Shown: positions 34,275-43,006, counted from the stretch's first letter. The stretch is DNA of 53,537 bases from Streptomyces mangrovisoli (GCF_000974985.2 NZ_LAVA02000025.1:1-53537); one strand, 5' to 3'. The notes: generated from the sequence alone by a model not told the origin. Numbers and translations: made by a program.

Positions 34275-35021
34275 TTGAGCGTTCCGTACGAGACGACAGC
34301 GTACGAACCACCCGAGTCGCCGGAGTCTCCGGAGGAGCACCTCGCGCGACTGCTGGGGCGCGCGCTGAACTCCTTCGAGCTGCCCGACGAGACGATACGG
34401 CTGCTCGACTGCGCGCTGGCGCACGACAGTTCGCTGCACTCCGCGCACCACAGCGCGGGGCTGCACCGGGAGACGTACCGGCACACATGGCTGCTGGCGG
34501 ACGGCTCCGCGCTCACGCTGTGGGAGCTCGTCCACAACACCGTCCCCGGCGGCGACCCGCAGCACGAGGTGTACGTGGACGAGGAGGAGCTGCGCACGGC
34601 GACCACCCGGCTGCCGCTGCCGTCGGACGCGCCGGACTTCGAACTGCCCGTGCTGGTGCAGTTGTCACCGGTCCCCGGTCCGCGCCACGCGTACGCGCCG
34701 GACGACTCCGCCGATCACGCGCGCAGGCTGCTGCGCCGGGCGGAGAACGCGGACGTGCCGGACGCGGAGACGCTCGCGTTATTGCGCTCGGCGTTCGCGC
34801 ACCAGATCACCCAGGCGTTCGGGCGCCCGTGCCGGGCCGGCCGCGTGGGTCTGTGCTTCTCGCTCTACGAGCACGCGTTCCTGCTGCGTGACGGCAGGGA
34901 GATCTCCCTGTGGGAGGTCGAGCACACGGCGACGCCCGACGGCCGTCACATGTGCGAGGTGTACAACACCGAGGACGCGGCGCGGGACGCCATGGAACGG
35001 CGGGCCGCCCAGCTGTCCTGA
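34275..35021 (+). CDS. DUF6227-family protein with internal duplication and a TTA codon
   Basis: 248-aa soluble protein of unknown function, Streptomyces-type DUF6227. It contains two copies of one domain: residues 21-108 and 147-235 align (HLARLLGRALNSFELPDET with HARRLLRRAENADVPDAET; LLADGSALTLWELVHNT with LLRDGREISLWEVEHTA). TTG 34275 is preceded by GGGAGAAG. Leu169 is TTA (34779-34781), the only in-frame TTA I found in the window, so translation should need the bldA tRNA. Four 14-bp repeats follow the stop. Confidence 0.88.
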   Translation: MSVPYETTAYEPPESPESPEEHLARLLGRALNSFELPDETIRLLDCALAHDSSLHSAHHSAGLHRETYRHTWLLADGSALTLWELVHNTVPGGDPQHEVYVDEEELRTATTRLPLPSDAPDFELPVLVQLSPVPGPRHAYAPDDSADHARRLLRRAENADVPDAETLALLRSAFAHQITQAFGRPCRAGRVGLCFSLYEHAFLLRDGREISLWEVEHTATPDGRHMCEVYNTEDAARDAMERRAAQLS

Positions 35022-35086
35022 GACATCGTTCCCACGACACCGCCCCCACGACACCGCTCCTACGACACCGCTCCTACGACTCGGCG
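35017..35086 (+). repeat. 14-bp tandem repeats after the DUF6227 gene
   Basis: Units start at 35031, 35045, 35059 and 35073 (CCCACGACACCGCC, then CCTACGACACCGCT type). The 14 bp directly before (35017-35030), which include the stop codon, look like a degenerate first unit (8 of 14). Confidence 0.75.
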
Positions 35087-35139
35087 CCGCGACCCGTTCG
35101 GGGCGGGCGCCGGAATGACCGGGGAACGCCGCGGTACGG

Positions 35140-35409
35140 CTAGCGGCCGTCGGCGAGCTGTCGTACGAGACCCGCGAAGGCGTCCTGTTCGGCCGGAGTC
35201 AGCTCCACGGCCTCCAGGTGGGGGCCGGACTGGCGGGGCTGCGGGAGCGCGGGGAGCTCCTGCCCCGGCGTCAGTCCGGCCGGGCGGCGCGGGGCGTCGC
35301 CGTGGCGGTAGCGGCGAGCGACCCGCGACAGGCCGGTCACCCATATCGCGGTCGCCAGGGCGAGGAAGACCACACCCACCGGCTGGATGATGGAGACGTG
35401 CTCAGGCAT
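35140..35409 (-). CDS. Small single-pass membrane protein
   Basis: 89-aa hypothetical protein. One hydrophobic segment at about residues 6-26 (IIQPVGVVFLALATAIWVTG), a basic stretch RVARRYRHG directly after it (cytoplasmic by the positive-inside rule), then a soluble tail ending ELTPAEQDAFAGLVRQLADGR. ATG 35409 is chosen over the in-frame start six codons upstream because MPEHVSIIQPVG begins close to the membrane segment. Convergent with DUF6227. Function unknown. Confidence 0.75.
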   Translation of the reverse strand: MPEHVSIIQPVGVVFLALATAIWVTGLSRVARRYRHGDAPRRPAGLTPGQELPALPQPRQSGPHLEAVELTPAEQDAFAGLVRQLADGR

Positions 35410-35517
35410 GACGCCAGTAGACACCACGGTTGGGGCCTTTGACCGCGCACCGTGACGTATCTCGCAGGTGGCCTGAACAACACATCAAACGGCGCAAGCG
35501 CCCCAAAGGCGGCGCAT

Positions 35518-35562
35518 GCCGATCGGCCGCACTCCCCCGGCTGGGCAGTGCGGCCGATCGGC
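35518..35562 (-). terminator. Terminator of fruA
   Basis: Perfect 16-bp arms GCCGATCGGCCGCACT (35518-35533) and its complement (35547-35562), 13-nt loop, 24 bp past the fruA stop. Confidence 0.8.
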
Positions 35563-35586
35563 CGGAGGGTCCGTCCTGTCGCTCGG

Positions 35587-37698
35587 TCAGGCGGCGACAG
35601 GCTGCGTGGACTCCGTCTTCGTGGCGGCCGCACCGTCCGCCGCACCTCCGGCGGTGCCGGTCGGGGCCTGCTTGCGCAGGCCCTTCAGGGCGACGACGAG
35701 CGCCGTGGCCGCGCACATGCCCGCCGCGATGGCGACCAGGTAGAGGAACGGGTTGCCGATCAGCGGGACCACGAAGATGCCGCCGTGCGGGGCGCGCAGC
35801 GTGGCGCCGAACGCCATGGACAGGGCTCCGGTGATCGCGCCGCCCACCATGGAGGACGGGATGACGCGCAGCGGGTCGGCCGCCGCGAAGGGGATCGCTC
35901 CTTCGGAGATGAAGGAGGCTCCGAGGACCCAGGCGGCCTTGCCGTTCTCGCGCTCCGTCGCGGTGAAGAGCCTGGGGCGCACGGTGGTGGCCAGGGCCAT
36001 CGCCAGCGGCGGGACCATGCCGGCCGCCATCACGGCCGCCATGATCTTCATCGCGGAGTCGCTCGGGTTGGCGACCGCGATACCGGCGGTGGCGAAGGTG
36101 TACGCGACCTTGTTGACCGGTCCGCCGAGGTCGAAGCACATCATCAGACCGAGCAGGGCGCCGAGCAGGACGGCGTTGGTGCCGGTGAGGCCGTTCAGCC
36201 AGTCCGTCATGCCCTTCTGGGCGGAGGCGATGGGCTTGCCGATCACGACGAACATGAGGAACCCGACGATGGCCGAGGAGATCAGCGGGATCACCACCAC
36301 CGGCATGATCCCGCGCAACGCGGCCGGGATCCGCACCTTCTGGATCGCCAGCACCACGCCACCGGCGATGAGACCGGCGGCCAGGCCGCCGAGGAAACCG
36401 GCGTTGATGGTCGTCGCGATCATGCCGCCGACGAAGCCGGGCACCAGGCCGGGCCGATCCGCCATGCCGTAGGCGATGTAGCCGGCCAGGACCGGGACCA
36501 GGAAGCCGAACGCGACCCCGCCGATCTGGAAGAGCAGCGCGCCCCAACTGTCGGACTGCGTCCACACGAAGTGGTTCATGACGGAGGGGGCGTTCTTGAT
36601 CTCGTACCCGCCGATCGCGAACCCGAGGGCGATCAGCAGACCGCCGGCCGCGACGAAGGGCACCATGTAACTGACGCCCGACATCAGCCATTTACGGAGC
36701 TTGGTGCCGTAGCCCTCGCCGGGGTCGCCTGAGCGTTCGACGGGGGTCGCGTGCGCCGCGGGCGTGGTGGCCTCGCCGCGCGCGGCCTTCTCGCGCACCT
36801 CGCCGATCAGTTCGGCGGGCCGGTTGATGCCCGCCTTCACGCCGACGTCGACGGTCGGCTTGCCCGCGAAGCGCTCCTTGTCGCGGACGGGCACGTCGTG
36901 GGCGAAGATCACGCCGTCCGCCGCCGCGATCACGGCCGGGTCGAGCCGGGTGAAGCCGGCCGAGCCCTGAGTCTCCACGACGACCTCGACACCCGCCTCC
37001 CGGCCAGCGTTCTCCAGGGACTCGGCCGCCATGTAGGTGTGGGCGATGCCGGTCGGGCAGGAGGTGACGGCGACGACGCGGAACGGTCGCGCGCCGGAGG
37101 CTCCCGCGCTCGCCGTGGGGCGCGCGTCGTCGGCGCTCGCGCCGGGCGCGGGGACCGTACTGCCCGCCGCTGCGCCGGCGGAGGCCGCCCCCGGCGCCGC
37201 AGCGGTGTCTTCGGGGGCGCTCACGGCACCCTTCGCGCCGCCCTGAGCGCCGCCCGCGCCCTCGCCGCTGATGAGCGCCGCCGCGGTGTGCGCGTCGGCG
37301 GCCGACCGCAGCGCGGAGGTGAAGTCGGCGTTCATCAGCTGTCGGGCCAGGGACGACAGGATCGTCAGGTGGGCGTCGTCGGCGCCGGCGGGTGCGGCGA
37401 TCAGGAAGATCAGGTCGGCGGGGCCGTCCGGGGCACCGAAGTCGATGCCCGCGGCGCTGCGCCCGAAGGCGAGCGTCGGCTCGGTGACGTGAGCGCTGCG
37501 GCAGTGCGGGATGCCGATGCCGCCGTCCAGGCCGGTCGGCATCTGTGCCTCGCGGGCGGCCACGTCGGCGAGGAAGCCCTCCAGGTCGGTCACCCGGCCC
37601 AGGGCCACCATGCGTTCGGCGAGCGCGCGCGCCGCCGCTTGCTTGGTGTCGGCGGACAGGTCGAGATCGACCAGGTCCGCGGTGATCATGTCGCTCAT
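35587..37698 (-). CDS. fruA: PTS fructose transporter subunit IIABC
   Basis: 703-aa fused permease that imports fructose as fructose-1-phosphate. Order: EIIA (residues 1-145, phosphorylated His65 in GIGIPHCRS), an Ala/Gly-rich linker (about 146-205), EIIB (Cys214 in TSCPTGIAHTYMAAE), then the EIIC membrane domain from about 345 to 680. ATG 37698 with AGGAG-like sequence upstream; the longer ORF runs through repeats and is rejected. Operon with fruR and fruK, but separated from fruK by an unusual 331-bp spacer. Confidence 0.96.
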   Translation of the reverse strand: MSDMITADLVDLDLSADTKQAAARALAERMVALGRVTDLEGFLADVAAREAQMPTGLDGGIGIPHCRSAHVTEPTLAFGRSAAGIDFGAPDGPADLIFLIAAPAGADDAHLTILSSLARQLMNADFTSALRSAADAHTAAALISGEGAGGAQGGAKGAVSAPEDTAAAPGAASAGAAAGSTVPAPGASADDARPTASAGASGARPFRVVAVTSCPTGIAHTYMAAESLENAGREAGVEVVVETQGSAGFTRLDPAVIAAADGVIFAHDVPVRDKERFAGKPTVDVGVKAGINRPAELIGEVREKAARGEATTPAAHATPVERSGDPGEGYGTKLRKWLMSGVSYMVPFVAAGGLLIALGFAIGGYEIKNAPSVMNHFVWTQSDSWGALLFQIGGVAFGFLVPVLAGYIAYGMADRPGLVPGFVGGMIATTINAGFLGGLAAGLIAGGVVLAIQKVRIPAALRGIMPVVVIPLISSAIVGFLMFVVIGKPIASAQKGMTDWLNGLTGTNAVLLGALLGLMMCFDLGGPVNKVAYTFATAGIAVANPSDSAMKIMAAVMAAGMVPPLAMALATTVRPRLFTATERENGKAAWVLGASFISEGAIPFAAADPLRVIPSSMVGGAITGALSMAFGATLRAPHGGIFVVPLIGNPFLYLVAIAAGMCAATALVVALKGLRKQAPTGTAGGAADGAAATKTESTQPVAA

Positions 37699-38029
37699 CG
37701 CGGGCTCCTTAGCGCGCGTATCGCCCGGGGTGCGGAGTGGGCGGGGGTGGGGACGGGGGTGCTTCGGGGAGGGGTGACGGCCGTGACGGGGCCGGCCGTG
37801 ACCGGGCCGGTCGTGGCGCGGCCTGTCCCGGCGGAAGCCGTCGTCGTGCGGTCCGTCGTCGTGCGGTCCGTCGTCGTGCGGCTGGGCGGGGTGGGGAACG
37901 GGGAGTTCCACCTCAGGACCACTCGCGAGATCTTCGGTTTGGTCCGCCGCGACATCCGTCGGGGAAACGGTCGCGCGGGTGGGCGTACGTCCGCCGTCGG
38001 GGCGCCGGTTCGCGCGGCGGGCGGGCGGG
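37699..38029. other. Repeat-bearing spacer between fruK and fruA
   Basis: 331 bp with no convincing gene. It contains three 15-bp direct repeats (CGTCGTCGTGCGGTC at 37839, 37854, 37869) and, at its right end, a copy of the fruK 3' end (37996-38011). In many streptomycetes fruK and fruA are nearly contiguous, so this looks like an expansion. Confidence 0.65.
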
Positions 38030-38044
38030 TCATGGCGCCGGTTC
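37996..38044 (-). repeat. Stop-spanning duplication at the fruK 3' end
   Basis: The last fruK codons, stop and next base (38029-38044) and 37996-38011 match at 14 of 16 positions. On the minus strand GAACCGGCGCC is shared exactly and the stop TGA becomes CGA. Offset 33 bp. Confidence 0.6.
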
Positions 38045-38977
38045 CGTCAGTTCGCGGTCCGTCGGGACCTCCGTCGTGACCGTCACCGCGGACGGGTCCA
38101 GGTCGGCCGGGGCCGGCATCACACTGCCCGGCAGCCGGACGGCCGCCGCGCCGTGCGCGACCGCGGAGGCCAGCGCCTCGGGACCGCTGCCGCCGGCGAT
38201 CAGGAAGCCGGCGAGCGAGGAGTCGCCCGCGCCGACGTTGCTGCGTACGACATCCACGCGCGCGCTGCCGAACCAGGCGCCCGCGTCGTCGACGAGCAGC
38301 TGCCCGTCGGCGCCCAGGCTCGCGAGCACGGCGCGCGCGCCCATCGCGCGCAACTCCTCGGCCGCCTTGAGCGCGTCGCCCACGGTCGTCAGGGGGCGCG
38401 CGACGGCCGCCGCGAGCTCCTCGGCGTTCGGCTTCACCACGTCGGGCCGCTCGCGCAGCGCCTCGAGGAGCGCACGCCCCGAGGTGTCCAGTGCGATGCG
38501 CGCGCCCCCGGCGTGCGCCCGCGCGACCACGTCGGCGTACCAGGACGGCGCGAGCCCCCGCGGCAGGCTTCCGCAGCACGCGATCCAGTCGGCGTCGACC
38601 GACTGCGCGCGCACCGTCTCCAGGAGCAGTTCCTGTTCGGCGGCGGACAGTTCCGGGCCCGGCGCGTTGATCTTGGTGAGGACCCCGTCCGCTTCCGCGA
38701 GCGCGATGTTCGAGCGGGTGGCTCCGGCGACCGGGACGGGCGCGACCTCGATGCCCTGCGCGTCGAGCAGGTCCGCGACGAGCGCGCCCGGCGCACCGCC
38801 CAGGGGCAGTACGGCGACCGTGCGCCGGCCGGCGGCGGCGACGGCGCGGGAGACGTTGACGCCCTTGCCGCCGGGGTCCATGCGCTCGCCGGAGGCGCGG
38901 ATGACCTCGCCTCGCTCCAGGGACGGCACCTCGTAGGTGCGGTCCAGGGACGGGTTGGGGGTGACGGTGAGGATCAT
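38030..38977 (-). CDS. fruK: 1-phosphofructokinase
   Basis: 315-aa PfkB-family kinase: fructose-1-phosphate + ATP to fructose-1,6-bisphosphate, the step after FruA. N-terminal ILTVTPNPSLDRTY, substrate motif PGGKGVNVSRA and the C-terminal GAGDSSLAGF with the catalytic Asp are intact. Its ATG overlaps the fruR stop (ATGA). Confidence 0.96.
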   Translation of the reverse strand: MILTVTPNPSLDRTYEVPSLERGEVIRASGERMDPGGKGVNVSRAVAAAGRRTVAVLPLGGAPGALVADLLDAQGIEVAPVPVAGATRSNIALAEADGVLTKINAPGPELSAAEQELLLETVRAQSVDADWIACCGSLPRGLAPSWYADVVARAHAGGARIALDTSGRALLEALRERPDVVKPNAEELAAAVARPLTTVGDALKAAEELRAMGARAVLASLGADGQLLVDDAGAWFGSARVDVVRSNVGAGDSSLAGFLIAGGSGPEALASAVAHGAAAVRLPGSVMPAPADLDPSAVTVTTEVPTDRELTEPAP

Positions 38978-39735
38978 GCGCGCACCACTTCCGTGCCACC
39001 GCGCTCGATGTCGGCGGCGTTCTCGTCGCCGAGCCCGCTGTCGGTGATCAGCAGGTCCACGTCGGCCAGGTCGCCGAAGCGGGCGAAGTGCTCCTCGCCG
39101 TGCTTGGCGGAGTCGGCGAGCAGCACCACCCGGCGGGCCGCGGCCACGGCGGCCCGCTTCACCGCGGCCTCCGCGAGGTCGGGGGTGGTCAGGCCCTGGG
39201 CGGCGGAGAAGCCGTTGGCGGCGACGAACAGCACGTCGGCGCGGATCTCGCCGTAGGCGCGCAGGGCCCAGGCGTCGACGGCGGCGCGCGTACGGTGCCG
39301 TACGCGCCCCCCGACCAGGTGGAGCTGGATGCCGGGGTGGTCCGCGAGGCGGGCCGCGATGGGCAGGGAGTGCGTGACGACGGTGAGCGAGGCCTCCAGC
39401 GGGATGGCGGCGGCCAGGCGGGCGACGGTCGTACCGGCGTCGAGAATCACCGTGCCTTCGGCGGGCAGCTCGGCGAGGGCCGCTTTGGCGATGCGGTCCT
39501 TCTCGTCGGCGGCCGTGCCCTCGCGTTCGGCGAGGTCCGGCTCGAAGTCGAGGCGCCCGGCGGGGAGGGCGCCGCCGTGCACACGGCGCAGCAGTCCGGC
39601 GCGGTCGAGGGCCTTCAGGTCGCGGCGGATGGTCTCAGCCGTCACCTGGAACTCCTCGGCCAGCGATACGACGTCCACCCGGCCGCCGTCGCGGGCGAGC
39701 CGCAGGATCTCCTGCTGCCGCTCCGGTGCGTACAT
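38974..39735 (-). CDS. fruR: DeoR-family fructose operon repressor
   Basis: 253-aa regulator. DeoR helix-turn-helix at residues 6-57 (RQQEILRLARDGGRVDVVSLAEEF then VTAETIRRDL), followed by the DeoR sugar-phosphate sensor domain with GTTVARLA and the C-terminal ITDSGL. It should respond to fructose-1-phosphate and repress fruRKA. ATG 39735 begins MYAPERQQ as in homologues; the ORF reads far upstream without coding character. First gene of the operon. Confidence 0.95.
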   Translation of the reverse strand: MYAPERQQEILRLARDGGRVDVVSLAEEFQVTAETIRRDLKALDRAGLLRRVHGGALPAGRLDFEPDLAEREGTAADEKDRIAKAALAELPAEGTVILDAGTTVARLAAAIPLEASLTVVTHSLPIAARLADHPGIQLHLVGGRVRHRTRAAVDAWALRAYGEIRADVLFVAANGFSAAQGLTTPDLAEAAVKRAAVAAARRVVLLADSAKHGEEHFARFGDLADVDLLITDSGLGDENAADIERGGTEVVRA

Positions 39736-39943
39736 GTCGCTTCGCCTTCCGCCGTGGTGTCCGGTCCTCCGCAGTGGCGCCCGGTCGTGATGTCCGACCG
39801 CTTCCGCCCGGTGCCCGAATTTGTGGATTTCTTGGGAGGCTACGCCGCCGTTTTCGAAAAGTAAACAGGTTCGGAAACGAATCGGGCATGAACGGGCATG
39901 GGCAGGCGTGAGCGGGCACGCGGTCCCGCCCGCCTCCGTGCCC

Positions 39944-40066
39944 GGCCGGGCATGGCGAACGCCCGACCGGACATGGCGGAGGACCGACCGGACATGGCAG
40001 AGGACCGACCGGACACGGCGGAAGACGGACCCGGCCCGGCGGACATGGCAGAGGCCCCCCCGGGCA
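39944..40066. repeat. 21-bp tandem repeats between fruR and the DHA2 exporter
   Basis: Units start at 39965, 39986 and 40007 (GACCGGACATGGCGGAGGAC type) with degenerate flanking copies. The 407-bp spacer 39736-40142 also holds the fruR promoter region, AT-richer around 39820-39890, and one terminator; no gene is visible. Confidence 0.75.
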
Positions 40067-40072
40067 TGGCGG

Positions 40073-40104
40073 AGGGCCCGGTACCCCCTCGGGTACCGGG
40101 CCCT
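40073..40104 (-). terminator. Terminator of the DHA2 exporter gene
   Basis: A perfect 14-bp stem, AGGGCCCGGTACCC (40073-40086) with its complement (40091-40104), loop CCTC, lies 39 bp past the stop. Confidence 0.8.
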
Positions 40105-40142
40105 TCCAGGACGAGGATCGCGCCCCGTCACCGACCGCGTCC

Positions 40143-41939
40143 TCAGCCCGACCGGCCCGCCAACTCCCGCTCGTCCGCCAACTCCCGCTCGTCCGCCAAC
40201 TCCCGGTCGTCCGCCTCCCGTCCGGCGGCCGCCGACAGCTCGTCACTCACGTCCGCCCGTTCTTCCGCCTGCCCCTCGCCCTGGTCCTCCGCCTGCCCCT
40301 CGCCCTGGTCCTCCCCCTGTCCCTCGCCCTGGTCCTCGGACTGCCCCTCCAGATGCTGCGCCGGGCGCTTCGGCAAGGCGGACATCAGCAGGAAGATGAC
40401 GCCCAGCACGGCCGCCACCCACCAGAGCGCGTGCTGGAAGGCGTGGACGAAGGCCGGGCGCACCTGGGTCCGGACGAGGTGGTCCGGGATCACGCCGTAG
40501 AAGACCACGGACACCAGGCCGAGTCCGAGCGCGTTGCCCATCTGCTGCACGGTGTTGATCAGGCCGGAGGCCGAACCGGCGTGCTCGCGCGGCACGCCCG
40601 ACAGCACCGCGTCGGTCAGCGGCGCGACGATCAGCCCCATGCCCGCGCCCATCACGACCAGCGGGAGCGCCATCTGCCAGGAGGCGATGCCGAGACCGTA
40701 GCGGTGGGCCTCCCACAGGTAGATCAGGACGCCCGCGGCCATCACGAGGGCGCCCGCCTGGAGCACCTTGCGGCCGAAGCGCGGCACGAGCTTCTGGACG
40801 GACATCCCGGCGGCGGTCGAGACCGCGAGGGAGAAGGGAACGCCGGTCAGCCCGGCGTGCAGCGGGCTCCAGCCGAGGCCGATCTGCATGTACAGCGTCC
40901 AGACCAGGAAGAAGATGCCGAGGGAGACGCCGAAGACGGTCTGCACGGCGATGCCCGCGGCGAAGCTCTTCACGCGGAACAGCGAGAGTTCGATCAGCGG
41001 GGAGCCGTCGCGGGTCGCCTTGCGCCGCTCGTAGGCGACCAGTGCCGCGAAGACGGCGAACGCGCCGGCCATGGACGCGTACCCCCACAGCGGCCAGCCC
41101 AGCTCGCGGCCCCGGGTCAGCGGGTAGAGCAGCATCAGGAGGCCGAGCGTCACCAGCGCGACGCCGACGAGGTCCAGCTTCAGCGCCTTCGGGGCGCGGG
41201 ACTCCGTGATGAAGCGGCGGCCGAGGAGGAGGGCCGCGATGCCGACGGGCAGGTTGATGAGGAAGATCGGCCGCCACTCCAGGCCGAACAGGTTCCACTC
41301 GGTGAGCAGGGCGCCGAGCAGCGGGCCGGAGACCGCGCCCAGCCCGACGATCGCGCCGAACAGGCCGAACACCTTGCCCCGCTCGTGCGCGGGGAAGGTC
41401 GCGTGCACGATCGACAGCACCTGCGGCACCATCATCGCCGCCATGCCGCCCTGGAGGAAGCGCGAGGCGACGAGCATCTCCGGGTTCGCGGCGAAGCCGC
41501 ACAGCGCGGAGGCGATCGTGAAGCCGCCGACGCCGATGAGGAAGAGCCGCTTGCGGCCGTGGATGTCGCCGAGCCGCCCGCCGGTGATCAGGCCCGCGGC
41601 GAACGCGAGCGCGTAACCGGCGGTGATCCACTGGATCTGGCTGAAGGTGGCGCCCGCGTCCTTCTGGATGGACGGGATGGCGATGTTGACGATCGTGACG
41701 TCGACGAGATCCATGAAGGCGGCGGCCATCACGATGGCGAGGGCGAACCAGCGACGGCGGTCACCCGCGGCGCCACCACCCCGGCCCACGCCGACCGCCC
41801 CGCCGTCCGCCGGGGTCGGGACGCTGTCCGTCGCCGGGACCGGAACGCCGTCCGCCGGGACCGGAACGCCGTCCGTCGGGAGGGGAACGCCGTCCGTCGG
41901 GAGGGGGACGCTGTCCGAAAGGTGTTCGGTGGAGGTCAT
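40143..41939 (-). CDS. DHA2-family MFS exporter with repetitive tails
   Basis: 598-aa drug/proton antiporter with about 14 membrane helices between residues 64 and 500; DVTIVNIAIPSIQ in helix 1 and GRLGDIHGRK in loop 2-3 mark the EmrB/QacA type. Both cytoplasmic ends are tandem repeats: N-terminal DGVPLPT units (21-bp period, 41842-41925), C-terminal EDQGEGQA units (24-bp period, about 40274-40345) and DERELA units (18-bp period, 40160-40213). A WYL regulator is divergent across a 62-bp spacer with a dyad, the probable regulator. Confidence 0.92.
   Translation of the reverse strand: MTSTEHLSDSVPLPTDGVPLPTDGVPVPADGVPVPATDSVPTPADGGAVGVGRGGGAAGDRRRWFALAIVMAAAFMDLVDVTIVNIAIPSIQKDAGATFSQIQWITAGYALAFAAGLITGGRLGDIHGRKRLFLIGVGGFTIASALCGFAANPEMLVASRFLQGGMAAMMVPQVLSIVHATFPAHERGKVFGLFGAIVGLGAVSGPLLGALLTEWNLFGLEWRPIFLINLPVGIAALLLGRRFITESRAPKALKLDLVGVALVTLGLLMLLYPLTRGRELGWPLWGYASMAGAFAVFAALVAYERRKATRDGSPLIELSLFRVKSFAAGIAVQTVFGVSLGIFFLVWTLYMQIGLGWSPLHAGLTGVPFSLAVSTAAGMSVQKLVPRFGRKVLQAGALVMAAGVLIYLWEAHRYGLGIASWQMALPLVVMGAGMGLIVAPLTDAVLSGVPREHAGSASGLINTVQQMGNALGLGLVSVVFYGVIPDHLVRTQVRPAFVHAFQHALWWVAAVLGVIFLLMSALPKRPAQHLEGQSEDQGEGQGEDQGEGQAEDQGEGQAEERADVSDELSAAAGREADDRELADERELADERELAGRSG
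40160..40345 (-). repeat. In-frame 18- and 24-bp repeats at the exporter 3' end
   Basis: 18-bp units at 40160, 40178 and 40196 encode DERELA; 24-bp units at 40274, 40298 and 40322 encode EDQGEGQ-type octapeptides. Confidence 0.85.
41842..41925 (-). repeat. In-frame 21-bp repeats at the exporter 5' end
   Basis: Units start at 41842, 41863, 41884 and 41905 (GGAACGCCGTCCG core) and encode DGVP(L/V)P(T/A) heptapeptides directly before the membrane domain. Confidence 0.85.
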
Positions 41940-41960
41940 GCATCCAAGCTAGAAGCCAAA

Positions 41961-41979
41961 TAGGTCAGATCATGTCCTA
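41961..41979. promoter_or_regulatory. Dyad operator in the exporter/WYL spacer
   Basis: TAGGTCA-N5-TGTCCTA: 7-bp arms with one mismatch, i.e. TAGGwCA-N5-TGwCCTA. Centred between the two divergent genes (spacer 41940-42001), so it can control both. Confidence 0.6.
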
Positions 41980-42001
41980 GATCTACGGCATCCTCGGACG
42001 C

Positions 42002-43006
42002 ATGACGACGGATACGCCGGCCCGGCTGCTCCAGCTCCTCTCCCTCCTCCAGACGCCCCGCGAATGGCCGGGCGGCGAGCTCGCCGATCGGCTCGGGGTG
42101 TCCCGGCGCACGGTGCGCCGCGATGTCGACCGGCTGCGCGAACTCGGCTACCCGGTGCAGGCGTCCAAGGGCGCCGACGGCGGCTACCGGCTGGTCGCGG
42201 GCAAGGCGATGCCGCCCCTGGTGCTGGACGACGAGGAGGCCGTGGCGATCGCGGTCGGCCTGCGGGCGGGTGCCGGGCACGCGGTGGCGGGCGTGGACGA
42301 GGCGTCCGTACGGGCGCTGGCGAAGCTGGAGCAGGTGCTGCCCTCCCGGCTACGGCACCGGGTCAGCACCCTCCAGGCCGCGACGACGCCGCTCACCAGC
42401 GGGGACGGCGCGAGCATCGCACCCGAGACGCTGACCGTGATGGCCTCGACGGTGGCGGGACACGAACGGCTGCGGTTCGCCTACCGCGCGGGCGACGGCA
42501 CCGAGTCCCGGCGCCTGACCGAGCCGCACCGGCTCGTGTCGACGGGCCGGCGGTGGTACCTCGTGGCCTACGACCTCGACCGCGCCGACTGGCGCACCTT
42601 CCGCGTGGACCGGGTGAGCGAGCCGTTCGCGACGGGTATGCGGTTCGCTCCGCGGGAGCTGCCGACGGGGAGCGCCGCGGAGTACCTGCGCCGGTCGATC
42701 CACCGACGGCAGGAGACGTACGACTACGACGTCACGTTCGAGGCCTCCGCCGAGGCGCTCGGCCGCAAGCTGCCGGCCTGGCTGCCGCAGCCGGAGCCCC
42801 TCGGGGAGGGGCGCTGCCGGCTGCGGGGGTCGAGCGAGGACCCCGTGGAGTGGATGGCGGTACGGCTGGCGATGGTGGGACACGACTTCACCGTCACGGC
42901 CCCTGATGAACTGGTCGCTCGCGTACAGGAGTTGGGGGCACGGCTGGTACGGGCGGGAAAGCCGGGCCCGACAGGCCTCACTCCCCCGCCGACTTCTCCC
43001 AGCTGA
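42002..43006 (+). CDS. YafY-type HTH/WYL-domain transcriptional regulator
   Basis: 334-aa regulator. Winged HTH at residues 5-60 (LLQLLSLLQTPREWPGGELADRLGVSRRTVRRDVDRL), then a WYL ligand-binding domain with the RRWYLVAYDLDR motif at about 180-192, and a C-terminal WCX region. It diverges from the DHA2 exporter and probably controls it. ATG 42002. Its last 29 bp overlap the 3' end of the convergent tetR gene. Confidence 0.93.
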   Translation: MTTDTPARLLQLLSLLQTPREWPGGELADRLGVSRRTVRRDVDRLRELGYPVQASKGADGGYRLVAGKAMPPLVLDDEEAVAIAVGLRAGAGHAVAGVDEASVRALAKLEQVLPSRLRHRVSTLQAATTPLTSGDGASIAPETLTVMASTVAGHERLRFAYRAGDGTESRRLTEPHRLVSTGRRWYLVAYDLDRADWRTFRVDRVSEPFATGMRFAPRELPTGSAAEYLRRSIHRRQETYDYDVTFEASAEALGRKLPAWLPQPEPLGEGRCRLRGSSEDPVEWMAVRLAMVGHDFTVTAPDELVARVQELGARLVRAGKPGPTGLTPPPTSPS

